Shown here piece after piece: positions 30,715 to 42,900 of a DNA stretch of 64,000 nucleotides (positions are counted from its first letter, which is position 1; each line of letters opens with the position of its first letter). Both the position numbers and the translations under genes were made by a program. The notes beneath the pieces were generated by a model. The model made no database searches. It was given only the letters and a program-made list of their open reading frames with translations, and was not told the DNA's origin. Source of the stretch: Hysterangium stoloniferum (lineage: Eukaryota > Basidiomycota > Agaricomycetes > Hysterangiales > Hysterangiaceae); assembly GCA_015178975.1 (NCBI GenBank), contig WHVD01000074.1, positions 248,001 to 312,000 on the forward strand, given 5' to 3'.

Positions 30715-33540
30715 TTTTAGAACGGCGAAGACATTTTCGAACAGTGACAAAGAAATATTTGAATGGCAATCATGTTTATGAACGGCAGACGAAGAGGTTT
30801 TTGAATGGCAATCAAGTTCTTGAGCGAGGATGAAGACGATGTCAGCGACGAAGATGTTTTAGAACAGTGAGGAGAATTAATGTTGCCAACAGGAATCGAG
30901 ACAACGGTGATCAAGATCATCAAGACGAAGAGCCATCAACGGCAAAGATTGGAGGTTGAGTGGCATTTGGGACGGCGATGAAGAGGTTTTGGGATGGCGA
31001 TGAAAAGGTTTTGGGATGGCGACGAAGAGGTTTTGGGATGGCGATGAAGAGGTTTTGGGACGGCGACAAAGAGGTTTGGGATGGCGATGAAGAGGTTTTG
31101 GAACGGCAATGAAGAGGTTTTGAGATGGTGATGAAGATGTTTTGTTTGATCGACGAAGACGTTTTGGAACGGCGACAAAGACGTTTTGGAACGGCGATGA
31201 AGACGTTTGGAATGGCGAAGATGTTTTCGAATAGCGATGAGACACTTTCGAACGGCAGTGACAAAGACATTTTCAAACAGCGATGACGTTTATGAACGGC
31301 GACGAAGAAGTTTTCGAACGGCGAAGAAGTTTTTTGAACGGCGATGACGTTTCTGAACGGCGAAGAAGATGTTTTGAAACGGCGAACATGTTTTCGAACA
31401 GCGATGAGACATTTTTGAATGGTGACAAACACATTTTCAAACAGCGATGATGTTTATGAACGGCGACGAAGACGTTTTGGAATGGCGAAGACGTTTTTGA
31501 ACAACGATGAGACACTTTCGAACGGTGACAAAGATGTTTTCAAACAGCAATGACGTTTATGCACAGCGACTAAGGGATTTTTGAGTAGTGACAAAGAAGT
31601 TTTTCAATAGCGAAGATGATGTTTTAAACGGCGAAGGCGACAGTTTGAACGGCGAAGACACCCTTTCAATGCCATGCGCAACGATGATCAAGATCATCAC
31701 GACGAAGAGCCATGGGCGGCAAAGATTGGAGGTTGAGTGGTATTTCGGATGGCGATGAAGATATTTTGGGACGATGACGAAGATGTTTTGGGATGGTGAT
31801 GAAGATGTTTTGGGACGGCGACGAAGAGGTTTTGGGATGGCGATGAAGAGGTTTTGGACGGCGACGAAGAGGTTTTGGTGTTTTGAACGGCGACGAAGAC
31901 ATTTGAGTGGCATTTTGAACGGCGACGACAACAATGTTTGTCAATGGTGAAACGGCGAAGGGGAGGATTTGACAACGGCGATGAAGACCATTTTGATTAG
32001 TGTTTTCAACGGCGACAAAGACGTTTGATCAGTATTTTGAACGGCGATGACAATAATGTTTGCCAATGGTAAAATGGCGAAGAAGATGATTTGAAACGGC
32101 GACGAAGACTTTTTGATTAGTGTTTTGAACGGTGACGAAGATGTTTGATCAGCATTTTGAACGATGATGAGAATAACGTTTGCCAATGGTGAAACGGCGA
32201 AGGAGATGATTTGAAATGACAATGAACATAATTGTGATCAGTGTTTTGAACGGCGACAAAGATGTTTTGATCGGTATTTTGAATGGCGACGACAATAACA
32301 TTTGCCAACAGTGAAACGGCGAAGAAGACACTTGATCGGTGTTTTGAACGGCGACGAAGACGCTTGATCGGTGTTTTGAATGGCGACAAAGACGTTTGAT
32401 CGGTATTTTAAACGGCGATGACAATAACGTTTGCCAACGGTGAAAGGGCGAAGAAGACCATTTTGATTAGGGTTTTGAATGGCGATGAAGACATTTGATC
32501 GGTATTTTGAACGGTGATGACAATAACGTTTGCCAACGGTGAAACGGCGAAGAAGGCGTTTGATCGGTGTTTTGAACGGCGACGAAGCTGTTTTGGGACG
32601 GTGACGAAGATGCTGTGGGTCGGCGACGAAGATGTTTTAGAACGGTGAGGACGATTAATGCTGCCAACAGGAATCGAGATGACGGTGATCGAGATCATCA
32701 TGATGAGGAGCCATCGACAGCAAGGATTGGAGGTTGAGTGGCGAGGGCGACGGATTGAACGTCGAAGGGGATGTTTTAAAATGTGGCGAAGGGAGAGGAC
32801 CATTTGAAACGGCGAAGAGACCTCGTTCGTTTGAACGGCAAAGAGACCCCTTTCGATGACATCTGCGAAGGGGTGGAGGGCAAAGCGGTTTGAACGACGG
32901 CGACGACAATAACATTTACCAAAGGTGACAGAGTGAGTGGGAGGATTTGACAATGGCGACGAAGACCATTTTGATTAGTGTTTTGAACCACGACGAAGAC
33001 CATTTTGATTAGTTTTGAACGATGACGAAGACCTTTTCATCAGTATTTTGAACGGTGATGACTATAACGTTTGACAACGGTGAAACAGTGAAGAAGACGA
33101 TTTGAAACGGCGATGAAGACATTTTGATTAGTGTTTTGAACGGCGACCACGAAAACGTTTTGATTAGTATTTTGAACGACGACGAAGACATTTTGATCGC
33201 TATTTTGAACGGCGACGACAATAACATTTGCCAACGGTGAAATGATGAGGTAGACGATTTTAAACACCGATGAAGACAATTTTGATCAGTGGTTTTGAAC
33301 GGCGACGAAGACGATTTCGAGGACGTGTCAACAACGGTGGAGGGGCAACGGTTTGAATGGGGAAGACAATGTTTGAAATGGTGAAGACAATGTTTGAAAT
33401 GGCGAAGACAATGTTTGAAATGGCGAAGACAATTTTTGAAATGACAAAGACGGTATTTTGAGCGGCGAAGGCGACGGTTCGGACGGCGAAGACACCCCTC
33501 TCGACGCCGTGCGCGAACGAGGTCTCGTTCGCGGGGGGAA
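30715..33540. repeat. Degenerate 22-bp minisatellite, block 2
   Basis: The clearest part is 30970-31200, with a 22-bp period of gatgaagaggttttgggatggc types. Further on the array mixes ttttgaacggcgacgaagac with a longer module carrying ataacgtttgccaacggtga, repeated about every 130 bp from 31930 to 33240. A ~80-bp segment (aggaatcgag...gattggaggttgagtggc) occurs near 30890, 31690 and 32668. Long ORFs with SSSPSQNLFIAVPKPL-like peptides are artefacts of the repeat. Confidence 0.85.
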
Positions 33541-34740
33541 TACACATAGGTTTTTTGTATATAATATTCACTTTTAAGAGCATATAACATAATATAAAGC
33601 ATTTCACACATAGTATTTGACATTTTTAGAGGCTCTCTTATCCACAAGTACAGTTGTTTCAGTGTTGCAGCAGTTACCTTCCTAATGAGGAAGTGCCACA
33701 ACATGCAAGTTTTTCATGTAAACCTAAAACCTATGTCATTTAGAAGTTACATTTTATTATTTAAGACTTAATAAGTTTATTTGAGAATTAATACCACTCA
33801 AAGAAGGGCTAAAACTAAGTATGTGCCAATTAAAGTGGTGCACAAGGTATATTTCATCAAGGAAAATGTACACCAGATGTAACAGTTCTCATGTTTTGAT
33901 GATATAATGTCAAATATAATTTTATTTTGGTAATTTTGAATACAAAATTGATAAAGTATCCATGGATTTTGAAAAAAGAAACATGTTGCGGCACTTGCAC
34001 AGCAGTGTGCCACCCTGCGTGGCACTTTCCTATAGCCCATGCTCAATAGATGTTGGAAGCTGTGAACTGGGGTAAGACAGGCATGGAATGGGGGAATGTG
34101 CTGCTTGATACTTAGCAAAAGTGAAACTTTTATCCCGTAATCACTCAAGGTTTGTCATGCCTGTCTATTTTGCTCGACATGTCTGGGCCACACTCTTGAG
34201 GCAAAGAAGGTTGGTTGTTAGAGAATACTTGTTTCCAACATCAATGTCCTGTGATGGAGATCCAGATCGGAATATGACTGTGCACGGACCTCTCTGTAGT
34301 CGACAGTCTCAGGGTGGTGAAAGACTACATGCAAGGGGAATGGTTGGGAAACCAGTCCAAGTGAACCTCGCTCATTTGTGTTATCATAATGGTGGGGGAG
34401 GATCAGCTCATATATCCACATAAGATAAATGGAATGGTAGGGTTGTGTGACTGACTTAGGGTTTAGGGTTTAGGGTTATATGGTTATGACACATCTACTC
34501 ACAGTCAATCAAACAGAATAGACGAGACATTATATGGTCATGGAAACAATTTTATTATGTGTTTCGCTTCGCTTAGGAACAGAACAACTACCATGGTGAG
34601 TTTCTTTTGTTTATGGAGAATGATTATTGCCTTATGGCTAGAAACGTCCCATCATCTTTCTTGCCCACGGCTGGGGGAGCATTATTCTTAAATCTGTAGG
34701 TGTTGAATTTTGAAATACTTCAAAGGTCCGAGTTCAAATT
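33541..34740. other. Intergenic, no confident gene
   Basis: AT-rich DNA without recognised coding. A short telomere-like run of three TTTAGGG units lies at 34456-34477. The 100-codon plus-strand ORF at 34121-34423 has no features I recognise. Confidence 0.4.
34456..34477 (+). repeat. Three TTTAGGG units
   Basis: ttagggtttagggtttaggg, a short plant-type telomere-like run. Most fungi use TTAGGG, so this is probably chance or a repair footprint. Confidence 0.6.
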
Positions 34741-34744
34741 GGGA

Positions 34745-35045
34745 TGTGCGGGCATAGGCTTTGATTCATGCTGGTCATCGCCATGAATTGGATCTTCTTG
34801 ATCACAAGCAAGTCATGTTGTCCACAATCGGCATACTGTTTTTTGGCACACCCCACCAAGGTGCCGCTGTTGCATTCTCTGCCGTCGATGGATATACCAC
34901 TCTTACATTATTACAAAACTCGGCAACCAGCTCAGAGACGTCAGAGATACAGTTATATGAGTTCAGCACAATCAGCCATTCTTTCATTACAAAGTTTCTT
35001 TATGAGAGCCATCCAACTGTTCTGACAGCACATCTATTGTTGTAA
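34745..35045 (+). pseudogene. Alpha/beta-hydrolase-like fragment (NLR-type N-terminus)
   Basis: The frame has DHKQVMLSTIGILFFGTPHQ followed by GAAVAF and, downstream, YEFSTISHSFITKFLYESHP. The phrase STxGIxFFGTPHQG and a following FxTKFxYE stretch are typical of the SERAC1-like alpha/beta-hydrolase domain that opens many fungal NACHT or NB-ARC proteins. The GxSxG region would lie upstream and is not visible, and no nucleotide-binding domain follows. It is therefore a fragment, probably a decayed receptor gene. Confidence 0.6.
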
Positions 35046-35129
35046 GTGCCTTAAATAGCACTGTTTCATTGTTATGAGTTCACATGAAGTCAGATCATGG
35101 AAAATTCCTCTGCTATTGTCCCAGGTGCA

Positions 35130-35907
35130 TGGGATGCTGAAGCTATTGGATTGAATAAGAATTTCAGAGTCTTTGGAAAACTGCAAACCTGCTTGTCATG
35201 GAGAGCAGGATCTTTGGAAAATACCAAAATGTCATCCAAATAGACTCTAACACATACATTTAATAAAATATTGAAAAGTGGAAGGGGTGTTGGTCAGGCT
35301 GAATGGCATAACCAACCATCCAAAGGATCCATAGCAGGTATGGAAAGCAGTTTTCCATTCATCACCCTTGGCAATTCAAATGGTTAGTGTGTTTGAGGTC
35401 TATCTTAGTGTAAATCCAAGCTTTCCATGGGGCACCAAGTAAATTGGTAACAAGTGGAAGTGGGTACTTATCTTTCTGTGTTATGGAATTTAAACCTCAG
35501 AAATCAACACAGAGTCAAAGGGAACTGTCCTTCTTTTGGATGAAAAGGACAGGTGCTCCATACAGAGACTTAGAGGGATGGATAAAACCTATCAACAAAT
35601 GTTCATCCCAGAACTCCTGAATAGATGAAAGTTCTGATTGGGAGAATAGGTAAATAGGTCCTAATGGAGGGTTTGAACCAGGCTCAATATTGATTTTCAA
35701 GTCATAAGGCCTATGCAGTGCAAGCTGATCAGCTTTTTGCTTACTGAAAATATTTGTGAAATCATGGTATTTCTCAGGAACTCCTTCCAGGTCAGTATTT
35801 AGCTCAGATAATTCTGGAGTCACAAAATGACCAGATGCTTCATCAACCTTTAAGCTGATCAAAGAACATTGTGATCTGTCTAGTTTACTCACTCTAACAA
35901 ATGCCAT
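35130..35907 (-). pseudogene. Ty3/gypsy reverse transcriptase fragment
   Basis: The minus-strand frame VPEKYHDFTNIFSKQKADQL, HRPYDLKINIEPG, PLGPIYLFSQSELSSIQEF, GFIHPSKSLYGAPVLFIQKK is the classic lead-in of gypsy RT. It continues past stops as LCVDF.GLNSITQKDKYPLP, YTKIDLKHTNHL and, near 35240, [13 protein letters not shown], which carries the YLDD active-site motif. Several stops and shifts make it inactive. Protease, RNase H and integrase are not seen. An LTR lies directly on its upstream side (35915-36420). Confidence 0.88.
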
Positions 35908-35914
35908 AGCATTG

Positions 35915-36420
35915 ATAAGTGTGAAGAGTCGCTGGATTCTGACTGCTCGATATATGAAGAATATAGACTATTCAAGCATGATGAACAGGTATCGACTATC
36001 TACCATGATACCAGAGGTTACTAGACTAACAGTGCTAGTAACGGGGTGCAATACACATCACTATAGCAACTTTACAGTTGCTTGTGACAGCTAGTAAGAG
36101 TATAAGAGAGTTGACCATTCCTGTACAACTCCCACTCATGAGAAGAGAAAGGTAACTAATGAAGGTTGTCAGTCATGTAGGGAAGAGTAAGAGTGGTGCA
36201 AGTCAATGATAACACCAATGAGCACAATAGTACTAATGAGGGACTCAACCTTCATGGTTCAAGTCCTGAAGCTAGCTATGAGTTAGATACATAATGCTAC
36301 CTGTTGTAGCTAAGACATCACCCTTGACACCTCTTGCTGTTCGACATTCTGAGTTGTTACGAGGTGGTGTCTGTTGGGTAAAAGTTGTCTGTTGTTTGGC
36401 ACCAAGTGCACCCACTAGTA
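35915..36420 (-). mobile_element. LTR fragment, same family as 61940-62290
   Basis: On the minus strand it reads ttgtgtatactagtgggtgc, acttttacccaacaga, then further on aggtagcattatgtat and ends cgactcttcacactt. The plus-strand block at 61940-62290 has ttgtgtatacttgtgggtgc, cacttttacccaag, aggtagcaatat and ccactcttcacacc. The order and spacing agree despite divergence, so both are copies of one LTR family. It sits between the RT fragment and the gag-like ORF. Confidence 0.6.
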
Positions 36421-36539
36421 TACACAAGGCTTTGAACTAAGGAAATGTGAACAATACTTGAAGCATGTAAAGAAATAAGAAAAAGGAAATGAAATATAAA
36501 CAATAGTAATGAGTATATCATCTGATAGTCCAACCATAC

Positions 36540-38530
36540 TATGTGCATACCCTTCACAGTGCCCCCCAGTTCGAAGGGATGTGCTATACAAGGTACCAAA
36601 GAGTATCTAGGATGCCACCCCAGGCTTCCTGTAGGGATCCCCTGAGATCCACAATGGTGTTCCCCTACCGTTCTCGCTTCACCCTGAAGGAGTTCGCTAT
36701 CCTTGCTCAAGCCAAACTGCTAGAGTCCCTATGTAAAGAGTCAACCCAGCATCTGTAGGCCTTCTCCCTACTCCAAATGATGGAATGAATGCTAGCCGGT
36801 GGAGAGGAAATCCATGTGATAAGAGGGGTAGGAGGAGGAAACAACGAAGGCATGGATGGCAGGACAGAAGCATGTGTATGCCTATGGTTCTCTTGGGGGT
36901 GTCGGAGGGGTAAATCTACGAAGCCAACCATGGAGAGAACCCACGCAGAATCTGGGGGCGGACGGGGCGATTCCACCAGGACATGTTGGAACATGGAGAG
37001 TGTAATCTCTCTGGCTACTTGCACAAAATTCTCCCCCTCCACAGGGTGTTCAAAAGCAAGGTAGAAGTCCTCCATAATCTCAGACAATGGAGCAAGACCT
37101 TGACAGCCTTTAAGGCTCCCCTGAAGGAGCAGTTGCTGGAGTGCTGGTACCAGCAGTACAAGCACCCTTCCAACAGTGAACTGCTTGGAGGGGTAGTTGC
37201 TGACGACTTGCATCCAGAAGACAGTACTGGCAGGCTTGATTGGAGAGGGCAGGTCACTGGGGACAGGGGCAGGAGACCATTCTGGGAAAGAACTGGTAGC
37301 CTGCTGCTTCCCCTTTGCCTTTTCACTCATTGGGGAAATGACAACATCCAAGGTAGGAGGAACCAGGTCAATCTCCATCGATTCCTGTGGGCGGACCTGG
37401 ATGGGACTGCCAAGGGAAATGCAGAATGAGTACAGAGAGTCAGGGGGGGGGGCTACCTGTGATGGTGGGGGTGGAGTAGGTATTGGCATGGCCTTGGGGG
37501 AAGGGGACAAATGAGGTGCTGGGACCAGAGCCAGGGGAGAGAGAATGGGATGGATGATGGGAGAGGGCCTTAGAGGTGATAGGGGGTGCAGGGCTGAGGT
37601 CAGGGAAGTTTTGCATACCTGTGATGGTTTACTGGGGTGGTAACCCCTCCATACTTTGGATGAGGGTCTTCACATTTGTCACCGATTGGGGTCACTGGTC
37701 ATAAAGTGCACTATCAGAGGAAGGAGGAACCCTTTGTAACAGTCCTCTCCCAGATATCGGACGCTATATGCACCATTCCTGTCCTCATCTTCATCCTCAT
37801 CCTCATCTGAGGAAAAGTTGACTGGCCCCCTGCAATACCCTTTTTCCATGGGGCTGCACAGTTGATCAACTCATTGGGGCAGGGCCTGTCCGTCCCCTCA
37901 TGTAAGGGTTATACAATGTAATTTGATGTGCCAAAGCAATTCCCAATCATAGAAGATGGTACCCTCCTTTCCCTTCCAGCTCTTGGCTCCTGCTGTTCTG
38001 ATGCAGCATGTCCTACCCTTGCTATCGTCCATCTCTGTGAAATCTGCCCATTTCTCTCCCTAGGGAGAGAGAATCAGTGTGGGGGTCTTGTGCCCAAGTT
38101 GTATCCTATCCTCACACTGTTGTTGCTTAGAGGGAATGCCCTCCCTAGCTCCCATTGCCTTCTGACACTTCTCATATTTGGCACATCTTTCTCATTTGCA
38201 GGTTTGCCACCCCTTGTTATACTCCTCCCATAATTTCTCCTGTCACTGCATTGTAGTGGCAACTTCCTCTGGCAATGGTCTGAGAGAGCACCCTAACAGC
38301 TTACTCCAATCAGTACCACTATATTCACTAGGCTCAGAGCTAAAGAAGGGAGTCAATGGGGGGATGGATCCTTGGGCACCCCAACTGCTCTCGACATTGT
38401 CTGTATGAGGCACTTGAGTAATGAATGCTCCACCAGTTGTGGACATACCAGGTGCACCAGTCCAAGGGACCATTTTGAATTTGGGGAGAGCTTGCTTGTT
38501 TTGTTGGGTTGGGAGCATGGTAAGATGATG
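36540..38530 (-). pseudogene. Retroelement-associated ORF relic (copy 2)
   Basis: Minus-strand pieces, from 5' to 3': TSKLSPNSK/KFKMVPWTGA, SSEPSEYSGTDWSKLLGC, a basic stretch with CAKYEKCQKAMGAREG and LILSLRERNGQI, then a Pro-rich 267-codon frame at 36707-37510. That frame contains VVSNYPSKQFTVGRVLVLLV and TWISSPPASIHSIIWSREKA. The 3' part duplicates 4620-5340. The order and repetition point to a multicopy element protein (gag-like or accessory); no enzyme motif is visible. Stops around 37600-38240 break it. Confidence 0.5.
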
Positions 38531-38948
38531 AAGTCAATAGAGGGGGTTGCAAAATACATGAAGGTTGTGGTACAAGAAAGATAAATAAGATTTATGCAGA
38601 TTTATGTGTGTTTTTTATATTAAATTGAAACTTCACTTGGTTGAAACGTAAAATGAGATTCATTAGTTGTGGCTGAGTATTGGATAGATGATTCTGCCAC
38701 CAGTGAGGGGTCATCCCAACCAGTTGGAAGGAGAAAGGAAAAGAGAATAGATGTTTTATGAGATGGCTCACAGAGCAATAGGAATTTTTGAAGTAAAGTA
38801 ACAGCAAGAAAGAAGTCCTTAGGCCACATATATTCCGTCAGATTTTGAACAATGCTTTGTATGTCCTCAAAATTGCTGGAGCATTTCTGAGGTTTGCACT
38901 ATTCAACCAGGAATCCTCTTCAGGTCCATAACCCTTCCATGCCCAATG

Positions 38949-39237
38949 ATACATATATTAGTTTCCATGAATTTGTACTTTACTTTAGACCTGATATCAA
39001 CTTAGTTTCTTATTCCTTCCTTCTCTCTGTATGCTCAATATTCGGAACTCTTCAGAACTCTGAGTATCCATATCTTCCAGTGTAAATCCCATCTCCAAAA
39101 TTAAGGGCTTCCAAGCATTTGTATAGAGGCACAGCACATAAGCTGAGCCTGATGTCCTGACCCTATCCAACAGTTTCCAAGTTCCCAGACACTTTCCAAT
39201 AGTTCCAGAATAAGTTCCTGACATGGCACTTAACGCC
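38949..39237 (+). mobile_element. LTR remnant, CpG-depleted copy
   Basis: Aligns with the last 270 bases of the LTR at 6302-6962 (attagtttcc, tttgtactttac, ttcggaactcttcagaactc, gcacataagctga, cctgaccctat). Of 13 CpG sites in that stretch of the other copy, 12 read TG, CA or TA here. It ends cacttaac with the terminal A-equivalent changed. Confidence 0.75.
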
Positions 39238-39669
39238 ATCATGTCATGTATATGTGTCAAAAGTAAACCTCAACTTTATTCAACTCCCCCCTAAAGTTTA
39301 AACTTTCTTAATCACTTTATTTAGTTTTTCTTTAGTATAAATACCTTATGATGTATACATATATGTAGCTAGACCCCAGTTTCAATCTCTTAGAATTTCC
39401 ACTAAGCACAAGTGTGATATTCTTACAGCCTTGTTAGTGTTGCCCTAACAACCAAGCTCCACTTGTCTTAGTAAAACCAGACCCAGTTAAGTACAAAACC
39501 CTATTTCAGCCCCCCAGCATGTACTCCTACTCCCATCAACCTTAGACCTTAAAAACAACAACAAGTGGCAAAATGTGGCAAATATATATAAATCTAGCAT
39601 GAGCCATATGTAAGAGTGGATGGAGTGTTCAATTTATCCATGCATAAACTACATACATATATTGTGAAA

Positions 39670-42600
39670 CTACAATGTTGCTAATAGACCATGTCTATCC
39701 ATTTGCAGGATTAACAGCTGAATCTCCTCAGAAGAAATATCCTCCATGAAATGTATTACAAAGGACAAAATATGAGCAACTTCAAGAAATGTTTGACTTA
39801 CACAAGCTGCCAAGATTAGCATTCATGACAACTAGAAGAGACAAATGCTTACCAGATTTCAAAAGAATTTGAATCAGCATACAACGACGTGGCAGAGGTG
39901 TAGATAAATATAGGTGGCACAATGCAGACAGAACAATCGGCAGCTTAATGTTGGTAAGGTAACCTGCAAGACAGTAAAAGGTGTCAGTGATACAAATAAT
40001 TAAAGCTTACCATATTGAGCAAACGCCACAAACAATTTTCCACCAGCTGAAACAACTTTGTCATTGTCAGCATCAACAAGGGATATACAGTGATGTGGTA
40101 AGTTGCAGCCAATAATAGCTTCACGAAGGCAATCTTTGAACACAGGGTTGAGAGGAAGGTGTTGATTTGCATGTCAAAGCACACACCATGAGCTGCAAGC
40201 TTAACGAGCAGGTCAACAACTCGTGTTTGAGTATGCCAATTTGTGTCTCCCAACCGCGCAACAATGTGGGGAATGACGGGCACAATGGTGGGTCGAAATC
40301 CGGCTGTGGTTAAATGTCAGCTGGATTCCCATCCCATTTTCACACACCGCACATTGCTCTGAAACCTTCCCCAGGACTGATACTGCGCTTGATCGAACAT
40401 CAGAGTCAGATGCCTCCAACAGTGCAACAATGTTGGGAATGACACCGGCAATGGCCGCTCGAAATTCGGCTGTGGTCAAATGTCAGCTGGATTCCCATTC
40501 CATTATCACACACCCCACCTTGCTCTGAAACCTTCCCAAGGACCGATACAGCGCTTGATCGAACGAGCCAACGAGAGTCCTTCAACAGTGCAACAATGTC
40601 GGGGATGGTAGGCGAAATGGCAGCTTGAAATTCGGCTGTGATGAAGTGTCAGCTGGATTGCCATCCTATGATTACACCGCACCTTGCTCTGAAAACATGC
40701 CCAGGACTGATACCGCGCTCGATCGAACGTCAGAGTCAGAGTCCTTCAACCGTGCAACAATGTGGGGAATGACGGCCGCAATGGTGGGTCGAAATCCGGC
40801 TGTGGTTAAATGTCAGCTGGATTCCCATCCCATTTTCACACACCGTACATTGCTCTGAAACCTTCCCCAGGACCGATACTGCGTTTGATCGAACGTCAGG
40901 GTGAGAGGCCTTCAACAGTGTGACAATGTCGGGAATGACAGCCGCAATGGTGGCCCGAAATTCGGCTGTTGTTAAATGTCAGGTGGATTTCCATATCCCA
41001 TGATCATACACTGCACCTTGCTCTGAAACCTTCCCCAGGGCCGACACTGCGCTTGATCGAACGGGCCAGCGAGAGTCCTTCAACAGTGCAACAATGTCGG
41101 GGATGGTAGACGAAATGGCAGCTTGAAATTCGGCTGTGATGAAGTGTCAGCTGGATTGCCATCCTATGATTACACCACACCTTGCTCTGAAAACATGCCC
41201 AGGACTGATACCGCGCTCGATCGAACATCAGAGTCAGAGGCCTTGACCCATGCAACAATGTCGGGAATGACACGCGCAATGGCCACCCGAAATGCGGCTG
41301 TCATCAAATGTCAGGTTGATTCCCATCTCATGATCGCACACCGCACCTTGCTCTGATACCTTTCCCAGGACCGATACTGCGTTTGATTGAACGTCAGAGT
41401 AATAGTCCTTCAACAGTGCAACAATGTCTGGAATAACAGGGGCAATCGCGGCTCGAAACGCGGCTGTGGTCAAATATCAGCTAGATTCTCATCCCATCAT
41501 CACACACCGCACCTTGTTCTGAAACCTTCCCCAGGACTAATAGTGCGCTTGCGCGAACATGAGAGTCAGAGTCCCTCAACAACTCAACAATGGCGGGAAT
41601 GACAGGCGCAATGGCGGGTCGAAATTCGGCTGTGGTCAAATGTCAGCTGGATTCCCATCCCATCATCACACACCGCACTTTGCTCTGAAACCTTCCCAAG
41701 GACCGATACAGCGCTTGATCGAACGAGCCAACGAGAGTCCTTCAACAGTGCAACAATGTCGGGGATGGTAGGCGAAATGGCAGCTTGAAATTCGGCTGTG
41801 GTCAAATGTCAGCTGGATTCCCATCCCATCATCACACAACGCACTTTGCTCTGAAAACTTCCCAAGGATCGATACTGCGCTGGCTCGAACGTGAGAGTCA
41901 GAGTCCTTCAACAGCTCAACAATGGCGGGAATGACAGGCCCAATGGCGGCTCGAAATTCGGCTGTGGTCAAATGTCAGCGGGATTCTCATCCCATGATCA
42001 CACCGCACCTTGCTCTGAAACCTTCCCCAGGACCGAAACTGCGCTTGCTTGGACGTCATCGTCATAGTCCTTCAACAGTTCCGCAATGATGGGAATGACG
42101 GGGGCAATTGCGGCTTGAAATGCGGCTGTGGTCAAATGTCAGCTGGATTCCCATCCCGTTACCACACACCGCGCCTTGCTCTGAAACCTTCCCCAGGACC
42201 GATACTGCCCTTAATCGAACACCACGGTCAGAGTCCTTCAACAGTGCAACAATGTCTGGAATAACAGGGGGAATTGCGGCTTGAAATTCGGCTGTGGTCA
42301 AATGTCAGCCGGATTCCCATCTATCACCACACACTGCACCTTGCTCTGAAACCTTACCCAGGACCGATACTGCGCTTGATTGAACGTCAGAGTGAGAGTC
42401 CTTCAGCAGTGCAACAATGGCGGGGATGGCAGGGGAAGTGGCGGCTCGAAACTCAGCTGCGGTCAAATCTTAGCGGGATTCTCATCTCATGATCACACAC
42501 CACACCGTGCTCTGAAACCATCCCCAGGACAAATACTGCGCTTGATCGAACGTCAGAGTAAGAGTCCTTCAACAGTGGAACAATGGTGGGGATGTCAGGA

Positions 42601-42900
42601 GCAATGACGGCTCGAAATTTGGCTGTGGTCGAATGTCAGCTGGATTCCTATCCCATTATCACACATCGCACCTTGCTCCGACAGCTTCCCCAGGACCGAT
42701 ACTGCCCTTGATCGAACGTCGGAGTCAGAGTCCTTCAAAAGTGCAGCAATGTGGGCAATGGCACGAGTAATGGCGGCTCCAAAGGCGTCTGCAAGTCCAT
42801 GAATCCTGGCCGTTGAAGGGGTATTGCTGCACATACCAAACATGTGCAGAGCAGTGACAACTGTCATCAGAGCGAACTTTCCTTTTCGGTCTCTGAGGTC
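39670..42900 (-). CDS. HEAT-repeat array protein, 3' block
   Basis: Minus-strand exons run from a 5' exon near 42900 (RKGKFALMTVVTALHMFGMC, GLADAFGAAITRAIAHIAAL) through about 15 HEAT exons to a unique C-terminus. The last exons join in phase: a terminal HEAT exon ending at 40187 (HIVARLGDTNWHTQTRVVDL), then 40011-40133 (REAIIGCNLPHHCISLVDAD, GGKLFVAFAQY), 39853-39963 (YLTNIKLPIVLSALCHLYLS) and 39670-39806 (FLEVAHILSFVIHFMEDISS, ending RHGLLATL). A typical repeat is EFRAAIAPVIPDIVALLKDS plus DSDVRSSAVSVLGKVSEQ, 39 residues. HEAT arrays form curved helical scaffolds for protein binding. It is either the 3' part of the DUF6535 gene at 43326-47364 or a second gene. I could not bridge 42900-43326 in phase. 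Some exons may be decayed. Confidence 0.75.

Noticed and set aside
30877-33704. Ser/Phe/Val-rich ORFs of 100-230 codons on the minus strand
   Set aside because: They are translations of the degenerate 22-bp minisatellite, present in several frames at once.
34456-34477. Telomere end or internal telomere
   Set aside because: Only three TTTAGGG units, not the usual fungal TTAGGG, with ordinary repeat DNA on both sides.
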